Shown here piece after piece: positions 1 to 12,960 of a stretch of 64,000 bases of DNA. The notes under the pieces were generated by a model, which was not told where the DNA came from, made no database searches, and saw only the letters and a program-made list of their open reading frames with translations. Both the position numbers and the translations under genes were made by a program. The stretch spans positions 126,373,796 through 126,437,795 of the forward strand of contig NC_067477.1 in NCBI RefSeq assembly GCF_947179515.1, written 5' to 3'. The stretch's first letter is position 1. Each line of letters starts with the position of its first letter. The DNA comes from Apodemus sylvaticus (taxonomy: Eukaryota; Chordata; Mammalia; Rodentia; Muridae).

Positions 1-493
1 AAGGCAGAGGAGAGAGAAGCTTAAACCTTTTTTACCTCCAGTAGCCACCTCTGTTTATTCATTCTTCAAACCCAAGTCTCCCTCCCATAGCATTATCTTC
101 TGCTGGAGAGACTTGCTCACACATTCTTACAGATTTACTTGATAAGTTATCTGTCCAAATTTGAAATGAGTCATGTCAAGCCATATTCAATTATATCAAA
201 TGCAGAATTGTTGTCCTCAAGGACAGAGGACAGAGGCCTAGGCAGTCACCAAGGGAAGGGAGTGTGTAGAGAGAGAAAGAAAGCTCTCAGGCAAGAGAGT
301 AGAGACAGAGATGTCTAGATATATGGGGACTGCTTTGACATGTAAAATAGGCACTAAGCCCCTTTGTTCATGGCCATAGCCAAACAATTCTGAATGCAAA
401 AGCTTACTTTTTCCATTAATGAAATATTAACTTAGGAATTTTTACTGGAGCTTGAGTTCTGAATTAACAAATCTTTTCTGTTAAGATACTTAA

Positions 494-660
494 AATGGGC
501 TAGAGAGATGGCTCTGCTCTTCCAGAGGTCCTGAGTTCAATTCCCAGAAGCCTCATGGTGGATCACAGCCATCTGGAATTGGATCAGATGCCCTCGTCTT
601 GTGTCTCTGAAGACAGCAACAGTGTACTCTTATACATAAATAAAATAAATCTTTAAAAAT
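494..660 (+). repeat. B2 SINE
   Basis: Starts gggctagagagatggctc with an internal box-B-like gagttcaattcccag and ends in taaataaaataaatcttt. These are the hallmarks of the rodent tRNA-derived B2 family. Confidence 0.85.
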
Positions 661-1105
661 ACTTTTTAAAAACAGTGTTACATGGCTCACTGACTTCTTC
701 CTTTCTCTTGGGCATCCAGGACCCTATGGGGCACTGTTTCCCGCATTATGCTCTTCTGAAGCTAGGCTCTAGTTTAGTTTGTTTTAAGACTGTTTTCATT
801 AATCGTTTCATTAAGATGCATATAGCTATGTTTCTCTGTGAGTAATCTTACAGTTAAGCTTCTTGAATCTTTCAGTTTGTATCTATCACCAAATGCTGGA
901 CTTTTTTTTAAAAAGCAACTTGAATTTTTTCAAATGTGTTTTTTTGTGGCTATGTGGAATCCATGTGTATACATGTGTGAATATGTCTGTAGGGCAGACA
1001 CTGATGTGGTTGTCCTCCTAGCTGTTCATCTTATTTATTATTTTTAGTGTTCAGGAGGGCTGCTGCAGAGAGGACTGAGCAGTTAAGAGTACTCATTCCA
1101 CAAAA
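661..1105. other. No gene seen
   Basis: AT-rich sequence with T-runs near 901 and 930. Short open stretches here have no recognisable protein features. Confidence 0.5.
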
Positions 1106-1346
1106 AGGCTGGAGAGATGGCTCAGAGGATAAGGGCACCGACTGCTCCTCCTAAGGTCATGAGTTCAAATCCCAGCAACCACATGATGGCTCACAACCAG
1201 CTGTAATGAGATCTGATGCCCTCTTCTTAAGTGTCTGAAGATAGCTACAGTGAGCAAGCAGGGCCCGAGCTAGAAGAAAATGTGTCTGAAGACAGCCTCA
1301 GTGTACTTACAAATAATGAATAAATCTTAAACACACACACACACAC

Positions 1347-1400
<54 letters not shown>

Positions 1401-1535
1401 CTTGTTGCTCTTGGCAGAGGACCTGGGTCCTAGTACCACATGGATGCTGACTGCCATCTGTAACTCCAGTTGTAGGAATCCGAAGCCCTCATCTGACTAT
1501 GCACATGCTATGCGTACATTGGTGTATATACACAA
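1106..1535 (+). repeat. B2 SINE, CA/GA microsatellite and second B2 part
   Basis: B2 body from ggctggagagatggctcaga to aataaatctt (1106-1330), then (CA)n followed by (GA)n at 1331-1398, then another B2-like body (agaggacctgggt, cacatggatgctgactgcc) to about 1535. Confidence 0.75.
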
Positions 1536-1799
1536 ATGCGAACAAGGCATTTAGTCTCAAAATAAAAGTCTAGATAATTTGCTGGCATTTCTATGGGCAG
1601 TGGTCATTTACCACCTGGTGAGGATGCTAGAACCCAACCCTCAGGAGGTGGTTCTTTCCTTTTTCTTTATGTGTACTAGGAATCAAGCTCAGGTAATCAG
1701 GCCCCACTGCCTGAACTCAGGGTACTGAGTAACCTAGATGAATGTGTGAGGCGGCTTTGTATTTTCTTAGTAATTTTTTCTTTTTCTTTTTGTTTGTTT

Positions 1800-1900
1800 C
1801 CTTGCTTTGTGTTCCAGAGAGGGTTTCTCTATGTAGCCCTGGAACTTACTCTGTAGACCAGGCTGCCCTGGAACTCAGAGATCCGCCCGTCACTGCTTTT
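1800..1900 (-). repeat. B1 SINE
   Basis: Minus-strand B1: gagggtttctctatgtagcc, ctctgtagaccaggctgccc and actcagagatccgcc are reverse-orientation B1 signatures. Confidence 0.8.
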
Positions 1901-1904
1901 CTTT

Positions 1905-3075
1905 TATGTGTGTGTGTGTTAGATATTTGCTTTATTTACATTTCAAATGGTATCCCCTTTCCTCATTACCCCTCTGAAAACCACCATTCTATCCCTCCTC
2001 CACCTGCTCACCCCCCATATTTCCTGACTTGCATTCCCCTATTCTGGAGAATTGAGTCTTCACAGGACCAATGGCCTCTCCTCTTATTGAAGTCTGAAAT
2101 GGTCATTGTCTGCTATGTATGTAGCTGGTGCCAAGGGTCCCTCTGTGTGTACTGTTTGGTTAGGAGTTTAGTCCCTGGGAGATCTGGGGGTACTGGTTGG
2201 TACAAATATTGTTTCTCCTGCTGGACTGCAAAGCTCTTGAGCTCCTTGGGTCCTTTCTCTAGCTGCTCCATTGGTGGACCCTGTGCTCATTCTATTGGTT
2301 GGCTGTGAACCATGGATATTTTGATCCACTTTCCAATAAGGATCAAAAAATACACATTTTGGTCTTCCTTCTTCTTGAGGGTCATGTGGTCTCTGGTTGT
2401 TTCTTGGGTATTCCTAGCTTTTGGACTAATAATCACTTATCAGTGAGTGCATACCATATGTATTCTTTTGTGACTGGGTTACTTCACTCAGGATGACATT
2501 TTCTAGCTCCATCCATTTGGCTAAGAATTTCATTTATTCGTTGATTTTAGTAGCTGAGTAGTACTCCATTGTATAAGTGTACCACATTTTCTGTATCTTC
2601 TACTCTGTTGAAGGACATCTGGGTACTTTCCAACTTCTGGCTATTATAAAGAAGGCTGCTATGAACATAGTGAAGCATGTGTCCTTATTACATGTTAGAG
2701 CATCTTCTGGGTATATGCCCAGGAGTGGTATAGCTGGGTCCTTACATAGTACTATGTCCAATTTTCTGAGGAACCACCAAACTAATTTCCAGAGTGGTTT
2801 TACCAACTTGCAATCTCACCAGCAATTGAGGAATGTTCCTCTTTCTCCACATCCTCTCCAGCATTTGCTGTCCCCTGAGTTTTTAATCCTGACCATTCTG
2901 TCTGGTGTGAGGTGGAATCTCTGGGTTGTTTTGATTTGCATTTACCTGATGATTAAGGATGTTGAACATTTCTTTAGGTGTTTCTCACCCATTCAGTATT
3001 CCTTAGTTGGGAATTCTTCGTTTATCTATGAATGCCATTTATAATAGGGTTATTTGGTTCTCTGGAGTCTAACTT
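1905..3075 (-). mobile_element. L1 3' fragment
   Basis: Minus-strand L1: 3'UTR, then ORF2 C-terminus. The segment near 2690-2800 reads GIYPEDALTCNKDTCFT and WFLRKLDIVL on the minus strand, the known L1 ORF2 tail. Truncated at its 5' side and in several frames. Confidence 0.85.
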
Positions 3076-3090
3076 CTTGAGTTCTTTGTA

Positions 3091-3584
3091 TGCCAGGAGC
3101 CATCTTTACTTAGATCTCAATGCAAAACCAGGAGCTATCTCCACCTAGATCTCGATACCAGGAGATCTCGATACCAGGATTCCTTCTCACTTAGATCTCG
3201 ATGCCAGGAGTCATTCTTACTTAGATCTCAAAATGTTCTTCTTTTGAAGCTTACCTGTGGATAGGTTACTATAGCAACTCCTTTCCACTTCACCTCCTCA
3301 TGACCCCCTTTTTATCATGCCAAAATTCCAGCAGCAATAACTAGCTTTCCCCAGAAACTCTTGATAAACTGTTTCTTAGAAATGATGCCAACCCCCTGAG
3401 ATTGTTCCCCCTTTACCCCTCCCAAACCTTGTGAGCTTCCCTTTATATTAACTTTTGTAAAAAAAAAAAATTTGACAGCTTGATCAGAATACAGATGTAC
3501 AGACGTGCATCTCTCCTGTCTCATGAGTCTCGCCTTTCCCTTGGTAGTTCCGGGGACCCTGTTGACTGGCCTGCAGGTCCGGCA
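3091..3584 (+). mobile_element. ERV2-type LTR
   Basis: Begins tgccaggagc and ends near ccggca, directly before a primer-binding-like site. It matches, in reverse, the solo LTR at 39501-40030 (shared block ctatagcaactcctttccac and the following cacctcctcatga; shared gacagcttgatcaga). A direct repeat of about 34 bases (ccaggag...ttagatctcgat) is amplified three to four times at 3093-3230 and is absent from the other copy. Confidence 0.7.
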
Positions 3585-3587
3585 CTC

Positions 3588-3605
3588 TGGCACCCAACAT
3601 AGTGC
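3588..3605 (+). other. Retroviral primer-binding-like site (Lys-type)
   Basis: tggcacccaacatagtgcc follows the LTR after three bases and resembles the lysine-tRNA primer site of ERV2 elements with a few substitutions. It places the LTR as a 5' LTR of a decayed endogenous retrovirus. Confidence 0.6.
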
Positions 3606-4640
3606 CCCCATGGATCCATCAACGGGGAAGGAGGCCGTAGGGAAAAAAAAAGGAAGAGCTCTTCATGTGCAGCTCCTGGAGCGGATTAATTCAAGGCATG
3701 TTTGACCCGCCAGTGCTAGGCCAGAGGAAAATCTCCATGGCAAGAATGTCTCAGAAGGTGAAACCCCATGGGACAAGAATTTATCCAGCCTTTTTTAAGG
3801 CTCAAGGGATCTCTCAAGATGCAAGGGCTGGGTTAATAAAAAGAGATCTTAGGTACTTCTTGAGAAGTACTTAGGGTCTTAAGTATTATGTCAGACAAAT
3901 TTGTCCCTGGTTCCCAGAGGAAGGAACCATAGATAAGAAAACATGGCTAGAGTAAGTAATTGTTTTAGAGATTACTCTGCAACTTTTTATCAGGGATGGG
4001 AGGGTGGGGGGTCGGGTTGGGGGGGAGGGGGGCAGGGGAAAGTTCTGGTTACTGCCTTTAACTACTGGTCTCTGATTAATTAATGACATTATTCAGAATT
4101 CCTCCGGCTTCCAGGATCTAGTTCTCTGAAAAAGTGCTCATCCATACACTGTCTCTGTGCTCTCTTATCCCTCCCACCTCTGACAGATATGGAGGAGGGA
4201 CATTTAAAACAGTCTCTGTGTATGTCTGCTCTTTTACCTTATTTCTCAAAAAGACCAATGTCTATCCTTGTCTATAAACTCTGAAATCTAGTCATAATTC
4301 AGGTGATGACACTCTATCTCCCAGGGAGGAAGCCAGCTTGGAGGAGAAAGCTGCCAGCAGAAGAGCCACTGAAAAAAATTTCTTCTCTCTCCCAAATGAT
4401 AGCTGCAAGGAGCAAGTAGCTCTCTTAAAGGACCTAGGAGAGTTAGAAGGACAAATGGTCACTCTAACTTCAGAATTTATTTCAAAGACAAATACCCAGA
4501 AAAAGCCAGAGCCAAAACAAGCCCCTTGACTTTAAAGTTTTAGAAAAATTAAAGTCTGCAGTCACAGCCTATGGGCAGACTGCTCCCTTCACTTTGGCAC
4601 TGGATCAGTTCTCAAATATCCTGAGGATAGTCATTTATTT
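3606..4640 (+). mobile_element. Decayed endogenous retrovirus interior (leader/gag side)
   Basis: Follows the LTR and primer-site sequence. Only short open stretches remain (for example 4338-4529, reading LPNDSCKEQVALLKDL), and I could not assign a retroviral domain with confidence. A G-rich run lies at 4001-4040. No pol or env, and no second LTR, was found adjacent, so the element is truncated. Confidence 0.4.
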
Positions 4641-4831
4641 AAAGAACTTATCTTTTTTTTAACTCAAATTATATTTGCATAAACAAGTATAAAAATTAAG
4701 AATTAGCAGTATCAAAATGAAGGAACAATTTTGAGTAATTTTAATCCATGGTGTGTGTGTGTGTGTGCGTGTGTCTGTGTGTGTATGTATTTCTAAAGGC
4801 TTCATTTTTAACATTTTAAAAACAGCAGCTA

Positions 4832-4985
4832 TAAGCCAGGCAGTAGTGGTGCAAGCCTGTAATCCCAGCACTCTGGGAGGCAGAGGCAGGTGGATTTCTG
4901 AGTTCGAGGCCAGCCTGCTCTACAGAGTGAGTTCCAGGACAGCCAGGGCTATACAGAGAAACCCTGTCTCGAAAAAAAAAAAATC
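4832..4985 (+). repeat. B1 SINE
   Basis: Complete plus-strand B1: gccaggcagtagtggtgc, aatcccagcactctgggagg and gaaaccctgtctcg, then an A-tail. A TG-rich tract at 4750-4785 precedes it. Confidence 0.9.
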
Positions 4986-5224
4986 ACAAAAAACAAAGAA
5001 AAAATATATAGCAGCTACAATACCCAATTTAATTATCTGTGCTGTAGTAAGGGGATTCCCACAGTATATGTAGTCCTTATAGGATGTATGTATAGAAATA
5101 TAAAAGCAAATTGCAACAAATTATCTTTTGTATACCCATTATTGATTTTGCCTAAAAAGGCTTGCCATGTAATAGATTAACCATCAATAATAATCAGTTT
5201 GATTGCTGTTTAAAACAAGGAAAA

Positions 5225-7065
5225 AACATTGTATCAGGCTCTTAAAACATTTTTTAGATGATCTATTTGTTCCTGATTTAATTTTGGCATTTGGTATCTG
5301 TCTAGGAAATTGTTCATTTCTTCCAGATTCTCCAGTTGTGTTGAGTATAGGCTTTTGTAGTAAGATCTGATGATTTTTTTGAATTTCCTCAGTTTCTGTT
5401 GTTATATACCCCTTTTCATTTCTAATTTTGTTAATTTGGATACTTTCTCTGTGCCCTTTGCTCAGTCTGGCTAAGGGTTTATCTATCTTGTTGATTTTCT
5501 CAAAGAACCAGCTCCTGGATTCATTGAATCTTTGTATGTTTCTCTTTGTTTCCACTTGATTGATTTCAGCCCTGAGCTTGATGATTTCCTGTCTTCTACT
5601 CCTCCTGGGTGAATTAGCTTCTTTTTGTTCCAGAGCTTTCACGTGTGTCATTAAGCTGCTAGTGTATAGTCTCTACAGTTTCTATTTGGAGGCACTCAGG
5701 GCTATGAGTTTTCCTCTTAGTACTCCTTTCATTGTGTCCCAAAGATTTGGGTATGTTGTGCCTTCATTTTCATTAAATTCTAAAAAGTCTCTGATTTCTT
5801 TCTTTATTTCTTCTTTGGCCAAGGTGTCATTGAGTAGAGTATTGTTCAGCCTCTATATGGTTGATTTTGGAGGAGGTACCATGAGGTGCTGAGAAAAGGG
5901 TATATTCTTTTGCTTTAGGGTAAAATGTTCTATAAATATCAATCAAATCCAATTGGTCCAAAGCATCAATTAGTTTTACTGTGTCCCTGTTTAGTTTCTG
6001 TTTTAGTTTCTGATTGGTCAATTGAGGATAGTGGAGTGTTGAAGTCACACACAATTTTTGTGTTAGGTGCAATGTGTGCTTTGAGCTTTAGTAAAGTTTC
6101 TTTTACGAATGAATTGCATTTGGCATGTAGATGTTCAGCATTGAGAGTTCTTCTTGGTGGATTTTTCCTTTGACCAGCAAGAAGTGTCCTTCTGTGTCTC
6201 TTTTGATGACTTAAGGTTAAAAGTCATATCTATCTGATATTAGAATGGCTACTCTGGCTTGTTTCCTGAGACCTTTGGCTTGTAAAATTGTCTTCTAGCC
6301 TTTTACTCTAAGGTAGTTTTTATCTTTGACACTGAAGTGTGTTTCCTGTATGCAGCAAAATGTAGGGTCCTGTTTCCTTATCCATTCTGTTAGTCTGTGT
6401 CTTTTTATTGGGGAATTGAGTCCATTGACGTTAAGAGATATTAAGGAATAGTGATTATTACTTCCTGTCATTTTTGATGTTATTTTTATATTTGAGTGGT
6501 TATCTTCTTTTGGGTTTGATGAAAGAAGTTTATTATCTTGCTTTTTCCAGGGTGTAGTTTCCCTCCTTGTATTGGAGTTTTCCTCTTATTATTCTTTGTA
6601 GGGCTGGGTTTGGGGAAAGATATTGTGTAAATTTGGTTTTGTCATGGAATATCTTGGTTTCTCCATCTATGGTGATTGAGAGTTTTGCTGGGTATAGTAA
6701 TCTTGGCTGACATTTGTGTTGTCTTAGAGTCTGCATGATATCTGCCCTGGATCTTCTAGCTTTCATGGTCTCTGGTGAGAAGTCTGGTGTGATTCTGATA
6801 GGTCTTCCTTTATATGTTACTTGACCTTTTTCTCTTACTGCCTTTAATATTCTTTCTTTGTTTAGTACATTTGGGGTTTTGATTATTATGTGACGGGAAG
6901 TATTTCTGCTCAGGTCCAGTCTGTTTTGAGTTCTGTAGGCTTCTTGTATATTATTCATGGGCATCTCTCTCTTTAGGTTAGGGAAGTTTTCTTCCATATT
7001 TTGTTGAAGATATTTGCTGGCCTTTTCAGTTAAAAAAACATTTTTTGATACCTTTATGTTTTTAT
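5225..7065 (-). mobile_element. L1 fragment (ORF1 end to mid ORF2)
   Basis: Minus strand: ORF1 C-terminal half at 6997-6533 (NIQEAYRTQNRLD, ITPDFSPETMKARRSRAD) followed by ORF2 endonuclease and linker sequence to about 5225, with several frame breaks. Both ends are truncated. Confidence 0.88.
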
Positions 7066-8135
7066 CTTACAACATTTTACCAACACACCAATATCTTTAT
7101 TGAAGGAAGTAAAAACTTTATTTGGAGAGGAAAAAAGCTGATTTTACATTAATGTTCTCCTTCCCAAGGAATTGCGGTGAACACGTTATAAACCGTTTGA
7201 CAAATGCTTACAGTAGCTTTCTCTGAGTTATGTCTCTTATCATTTATTTTGAAAACATCAGAGCTTAAATCCTTTTGTGGGAAGCTTAAAGCAATGTCTT
7301 AGCCAATTAATTTATCTTACCAACTTTTGAAAATCATTTACTTAATAAATTTTAAAAGCCCATAGTTAAGAGCAAAGGCCTGTAATAAAATTCTATGAAC
7401 AATATACACTGAAAAATCTAAGATCCTAGCTTCTTGTATTGAAGCAGAGACAAAACATTTTTTCTCACCTAAGTTAAGGCTATTTAGCCATTCCTTGAGG
7501 AAAAAAATCTTAATGAAATTGCTTTGTTGTTTCTTTTAAAGTTAGCTCATGCTCTTTTAAAGTTAGAAACAATTGCTTTTACCACCACACCAATAAACTT
7601 GTGAAAAAAATAGCAACAGGCCCATTCTGCCAACAGCTGCTTTTAACCTTATCACTCTTAAAATCATCCCAATTACAAAACATGCTAAAAATCGTGAGCC
7701 TCCAACCAGACTGCAAACTGCAGCCAATGGCACACTGGCAATCCTTATTGTAACTCTTAATTTTCTCTTGTAATATTAGCGCATAACTATAACTTTGGAG
7801 AGTAAAACCCGATTTTAATTAATCTATTTTCTTTAAAATCAATGGCAAATGCATTACTTCCACACCACAAAGTCTGTCTCCCACTTCCCATGTTTGAATG
7901 CATGACAGTGTAACTTATTAAGGAGACATTATCTTAAATCCTATTCCTACAAGTTCAATTTCTAGGATAAGATTCACACAAAATACCATGCTTGTTTAGG
8001 ACCATCTTAGAGGCCTGTGTTTTCCCTGGGTTGTATCATGCCACGTGTTCAAGATGGCTCCAACCCTGAGCTACCAGCTCTAAACTCACCTCTTATTACC
8101 AACCTTAATCTTTTAAATCATGTACAATAATTTTC
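7066..8135. other. AT-rich, no gene recognised
   Basis: AT-rich sequence without an open frame of note. Its end (about 8046-8125, caagatggctccaaccctga onward) recurs in diverged form at 8546-8630 on the other side of an L1 fragment. Confidence 0.5.
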
Positions 8136-8545
8136 TGTTTTCTTTTTTTTTATTCGATATATTTTTTATTTACATTTCAAATTATTTCCCCTTTCCTAGC
8201 CCCCCCACTCCCAGAAAGTCCTGTAAGCCCCCTTCTCTCCCCTTGTCCTCCCACCTACCCCTTCCCACTTCCCCGTTCTGGTTTTGCTGAATTCTGCTTC
8301 ACTGAGTCTTTCCAGAACAAGGGGCCACTCTTCCTTTCTTCTTGTACCTCATTTGATGTATAGATTATGTTTTGGGTATTCCAGGTTTCTGGGTTAATAT
8401 CCACTTATTAGTGAGTGTATACCATAATTTACCTTTTGAGTCTGGGTTACCTCATTTAGTATGATGTTCTCTAGCTCCATCCATTTGCCTAAGGATCTTC
8501 TGGAAGTGAGGTGCCCAGTTTTCGGAGGAACCTCCAGACTGATTT
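8136..8545 (-). mobile_element. L1 3'-end fragment with internal deletion
   Basis: Minus-strand L1 tail (tcgatatattttttatttac) and 3'UTR, then an abrupt jump near 8500 to sequence further up ORF2 (cccagttttcggaggaacct). The jump means an internal deletion inside the copy. Confidence 0.8.
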
Positions 8546-9720
8546 TAAGATGGCTCCAACCCTGAGTTACCAGTTTATACTAATCTTTTATTACCAACAT
8601 TATACCTTTTAAATCATAACCAATAACTTTTAACTCTATAGTCAAGATATGTAAAACTTTATACCAATAAGACCAATAGAAGCAAGAATAAAGTGATTAA
8701 ATGAATCTCATAGCTTAAACCAAACAAATTTTCCCTAAATCTTGAGGCTGCTGGCCCTTTAAGAAGCAGCCTTTTTTTCTCCAGCCTTGTTTGAATCCTG
8801 TTTTATTGCAGGGTCCTTTAAATCAGCCTCTGCTGTACAAACTGTGGCCAGATCGAGAGATAGACTGCCAGCAGATGAAATCTTCACCAATTTTTCTTAT
8901 TAACATGAAACAGATCAACAATCATTCAATCAATGAAACAAAAAGGACACAAACGTACATGTGGACATGGTGTCCACCAGAGACCAAAAAACTCTATGTA
9001 GAAAGGGAAGTGTGCTGGTTGGGCAATTCAATCCATTTTCCTTCTCTCTTTCTCTTTCATGTTTCTAAAATATGGGGTTTTTTGTATTTTACTCTTTTTA
9101 TTTTGTTTTATTTTATTTTTGCACTATTCCTCTTCCCTGATACAGTTCTTAGACTGCGAACCACGTGCCTAATTGAATTAATTCCCTGTTCCATTTTGCT
9201 GTCACACCCTAGCTGATCCAGTCTAGCCTGTATCTATTTTGCACCCCTGCAACAACAGCCTTGAAAAAATGACATTTTTAGCCATAAAATTAATACTCTG
9301 TTGCTTAACGTGCCGGATACATAACATTTTTCTTTTTCCTTTTCCATGGAGCACCACCCAAGACAGCTTCCCTCATTCAGCCTCTGCCTTTCTGGGTTCC
9401 ATCCATTGGCACCACTCTGTAGCAGCCTGAAGCTACATGGCAACAGCCTGGGTTCTCTGGAAGAAGAGATGGGGATTGAAAATCAAGGTGGCAAGGGAAG
9501 CTCATGGACACAAAATCATAAATGTTGACATGATTTCTTGCTCAAAGCTCGACCTTTAATGAGTCTCTCCAAAGATAAATAGGCAGGCCAAGACCCTTCC
9601 CCAAAAGCTGGAAACTGGTTCTGCTTGTTCTGCAGGAGGCTGGCATTAGGTGACTGGGCTGCTATTCTTTGAGAACAATGGGCCAGATATTCAAGGGCTG
9701 GGGGAGGTCACAACTTCTAT
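8546..9720. other. No gene recognised
   Basis: Begins with the second, diverged copy of the 8.05-kb motif. An open stretch at 8791-9216 has no recognisable domain and ends in T-rich low complexity; I do not call it a gene. Confidence 0.5.
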
Positions 9721-9724
9721 TTCT

Positions 9725-11385
9725 TTAGGGGTTATGAGATCATTTAGATGATCTATAAACCTGATTTAACATTGGTATTTGGTATGTTTCTAGAAAATTG
9801 TCCATTTCACCCAGATTTTCCAGTTGTGTGGAGTATAGACTTTTTTAGTAGAATCTGATTTTTTTTTAATTTCCTCATTTTCTGTTGTTATTTCTCCCTT
9901 TTCATTTCTGATTTTGTTAATTTGGATACCTTCTCTGTGCCCTCTGGCTAGTCTGGCTAAAGGTTTATCTATCTTTTTGATGTTCTCAAAGAACCAGCCT
10001 CTGGTTTTGTTGATTCGTTGTATAGTTCTTTTTGTTTCAACTTGGTTGATTTTAGCCCTGAGTTTGATATTTTCCTGCCTTCTACTCCTCTTGGATGTAT
10101 TAATTTCTTTCTGTTTTAAAGCATTCAGGTGTGCTGTTAAGCTGCTAGTGTATGCTCTCTCCAGCTTCTTTTTGGAGGCACTCAGAGCAATGAGTTTTCC
10201 TCTTAGCACTGCTTCCATTGTGTCCCATAAATGTTGGTTTGTTATGTCTTCATTTTCATTAAATTCTAAAAAGTCTTTGATTTCTTTCCTTATTTCCTCC
10301 TTGACCCAAGGTATCATTGAGTAGAGCATTGTTCATCTTCCATGTATATGTGGGCTTTCTGTTGTTTTTGTTCCTATTGAAGACCATCCTTACTCCTTAG
10401 TAATCTGATAGGAGTCATGGCATTATATCAAGTTTCTTTTATCTGTTGAGGTCTGTTTTGGGATCAATTATATGATCAGTTTTGGAGAAGGTACCATGAG
10501 GTGCTGACAAAAAGGTATATTCTTTCGACTTGGGATGAAATGTTCTATAGATATCTTTTAAATCCATTTGGTCCAAAACTTCTGTTAGTTTCACTGTGTC
10601 TCTGCTTAATTTGTGTTTCCCTGATCTTTTTATTGATGAGAGTGAGGTGTTTAAGTCACCCACAGTTCTGTGTGGGGTGCGATGTGTACTTTAAGCTTTA
10701 GTAAACTTTCCTTTTAGAATGCCGGTGCCCTTGTATTTGGAGAATAGATGTTCAGAATGGAGAGGTCTTCTTGGTAGATTTTTCCTTTGATGAGTATAAA
10801 GTGTCCTTCCGTGTCGTTTTTGATGACTTTTGGTTGAAAGTCTGTTTTCTTGGATATCAGCATGGCTACTCCAGCTTTTTTCCTGAAATCATTTCTTTGG
10901 AAAATTTGTCTCCAGCCTTTTACTCTGAGGTAGTGTTTGTCTTTGACACTGAGATGTGTTTCCTGTATCCAGTAAAATGCTGGGTCTTGTTTATGTGTCC
11001 ATTCTGTTGGTGTATGTCTTTTTATTGGGGAATTGAGTCCATTGATGTTAAGAGATATTAAGGAATAGTGATTGCTGCTTCCTGCAATTTTTGATGTAAT
11101 TTTTATGCTTGTGTGGTTATCTTCTTTTGGGTTGGTTAAAAGAAGATTAATTTGTTGCTTTTTCTAGTGTGTAGTTTCCCTCCTTTTGTTGGTGTTTTCC
11201 ATTCATTATCCTTTGAAGGGCTGGATTTGTGGAAAGATATTGTGTAAATTTGTTTTTGTCATTTGGTTTCTCCATCTATGGTAATTGACAGATTTTCTGG
11301 AAATAGCAGTCTGGGTTGGCATTTGTGTTCCCATATGGTCTGTATGACATCTGTCCAGGCTCTTGTGGCTTTCATAGTCTCTGGT
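9725..11385 (-). mobile_element. L1 fragment (ORF2 5' half to ORF1 end)
   Basis: Minus-strand L1: linker region 10329-9790 (RLARGHREGIQINKIRNEKG), endonuclease sequence near 10660-10440, and ORF1 end near 11200-11385. Frame broken throughout. Confidence 0.85.
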
Positions 11386-11720
11386 TTGAAATCTGCTCTG
11401 CCTCTCCTGTGTTCCCTGTGCTCCTGGCTGGTCCTACCTGCTCAGTTGCTAGAGAGAAGATGGCGCCCTCACCTCCAAAGCTGGGAGTCAAATCACACCC
11501 TGCAGTGCAGTTCTCCCTGGCAGGATTGGCTCACAGATGGCTGTGGTGCTTCCCAGCTTCTGGGTGCAGGTTTAGCCTGGATGGACCCTGTCCCAGCTGC
11601 TCTGCCACTCCTGTGTTCCCTGCACTCTGTACCCACCTGCTCAGTCACTGGAGAGAAGATGGCCTGCCTCTGCTTTCCAAGTGCTGGAATGAAAGATGAG
11701 CACCACCACTTCCTGGCTCA
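11386..11720. repeat. Direct repeat, possible L1 5'UTR monomers
   Basis: ctcctgtgttccctg and gagaagatgg recur about 200 bases apart (near 11405/11460 and 11610/11655). The period and the position next to an L1 ORF1 remnant suggest promoter monomers of an L1, but I could not confirm the family. Confidence 0.4.
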
Positions 11721-11959
11721 GTAATTTTTCTCAAAGAATAGTGGGATTTTGAAATCTGAGTCCACCGCCCAGAGGACAAGGGGGATGAAGTAAGGATTGT
11801 GGGAAGGGTGGCCTAGAGGAGAGCAGTGAGCAGAACATAAAGTTAATAAGTTAAAAAAAAGAAAGAAAAAAACCAGAACGCAGCTATTAGGGGTTGGTTT
11901 TGTACACTGTGTATACGGATTCTGATTTCTGTGCCTCTTTTCTTTTTCCTTTCATCGGG

Positions 11960-12172
11960 TTTTTTGTTTTTGTTTTTTGTTTTTTTGTTTTTTGTTTTGT
12001 TTTTGTTTTTTGTTTTGTTTTGTTTTGTTTTTTGAGACAGGGTTTTTCTGTGTAGCCCTGGATGTCCTAGAACTCACTCTGTAAACCAGGCTGGCCTCAA
12101 ACTCAGAAATCCACCTGCCTCTACCTCCCGAGTACAAGGATTACAGGCATGTGCCACCACCGCCCAGCTCTG
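11960..12172 (-). repeat. B1 SINE with GTTTT tract
   Basis: (GTTTT)n-like tail at 11960-12030, then reverse B1 (gagacagggtttttctgtgt, aactcagaaatccacctgcc, ttacaggcatgtgccaccac). Confidence 0.85.
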
Positions 12173-12199
12173 ATTGCATCTCAATGTTGTATAAAAATT

Positions 12200-12640
12200 G
12201 TTTTCTATCAACTCTGATGGTTTAATAAAATGCTGATCAGCCAATAACTAGGCAAGACTTCCAGTCCCAGTTGGGGGTCCCTGGGAGACGAAAGAGAGAG
12301 ACAAGATACATGCACATGCACACATATACACAGGGACAGACAGACAGACAGAGGGACTGACAGAGAAGAGAGCTGTGGAGGGACATGGGAAGAGTCACCA
12401 TGAAGACCCATATGGAACAGAGCCAGTCTGAGCAAGATTCAGACTCAGATTCAGATTACAAATAAAGGGTCACATGGCTGGGATGTAGCCAAGCTAGCAT
12501 GCTGCAGTTAGAATAGATGAGTATCTGCCCAGTTATAGGGCTCATAGCTTGTTAATAAATTTATTATGTCTCTATTGTTTATTCCGGAGCTAAAATGGGC
12601 TAGAGTGGGTATAGAAACACCCTGTCATTATTTGGGAGCA
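12200..12640. other. Possible LTR-like rodent repeat
   Basis: tttaataaaatgctgatcag and gccaataactaggcaag resemble a rodent LTR family I cannot name. GA/CA-rich sequence at 12290-12365. No coding sequence seen. Confidence 0.3.
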
Positions 12641-12659
12641 AAAGGGTGGAAGCAAACCC

Positions 12660-12960
12660 CCCATTATCACTTTTTAATTTATCATTCCATTTGTTTATAT
12701 CTCAAATGATATCCTTCTTCCGGGTTAGTCCTCCACCAGCCCCCATCCTACATCTGCCTCTCCATCCTCCCCTTTGCCTCTATGAGGGTGCTCACCCACC
12801 CACCCTCTCCTACCCTACTGTTCCAACATCCACCTGGGCTGGGGCATCAAACCTCCACAGGACCAAGGGCCTGCCCTCCCATTGATGTCAGACAAGGCCA
12901 TCCTCTGCTACATCTGTATCTGGAGCCATGGATCCCTCCATGTACACTCCTTGGTGGTTT
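12660..12960 (-). mobile_element. Diverged L1 3'-end fragment
   Basis: Similar in layout to the L1 3' ends at 1930-2180 and 37500-37760 (catttcaaat-like start, then a pyrimidine-rich 3'UTR and the accaagggcctgcc region). Strongly diverged, so old. Confidence 0.6.

Noticed and set aside
8791..9216. 141-codon open stretch as a small gene
   Set aside because: No domain, no splice or promoter support, and it ends in T-rich low complexity.
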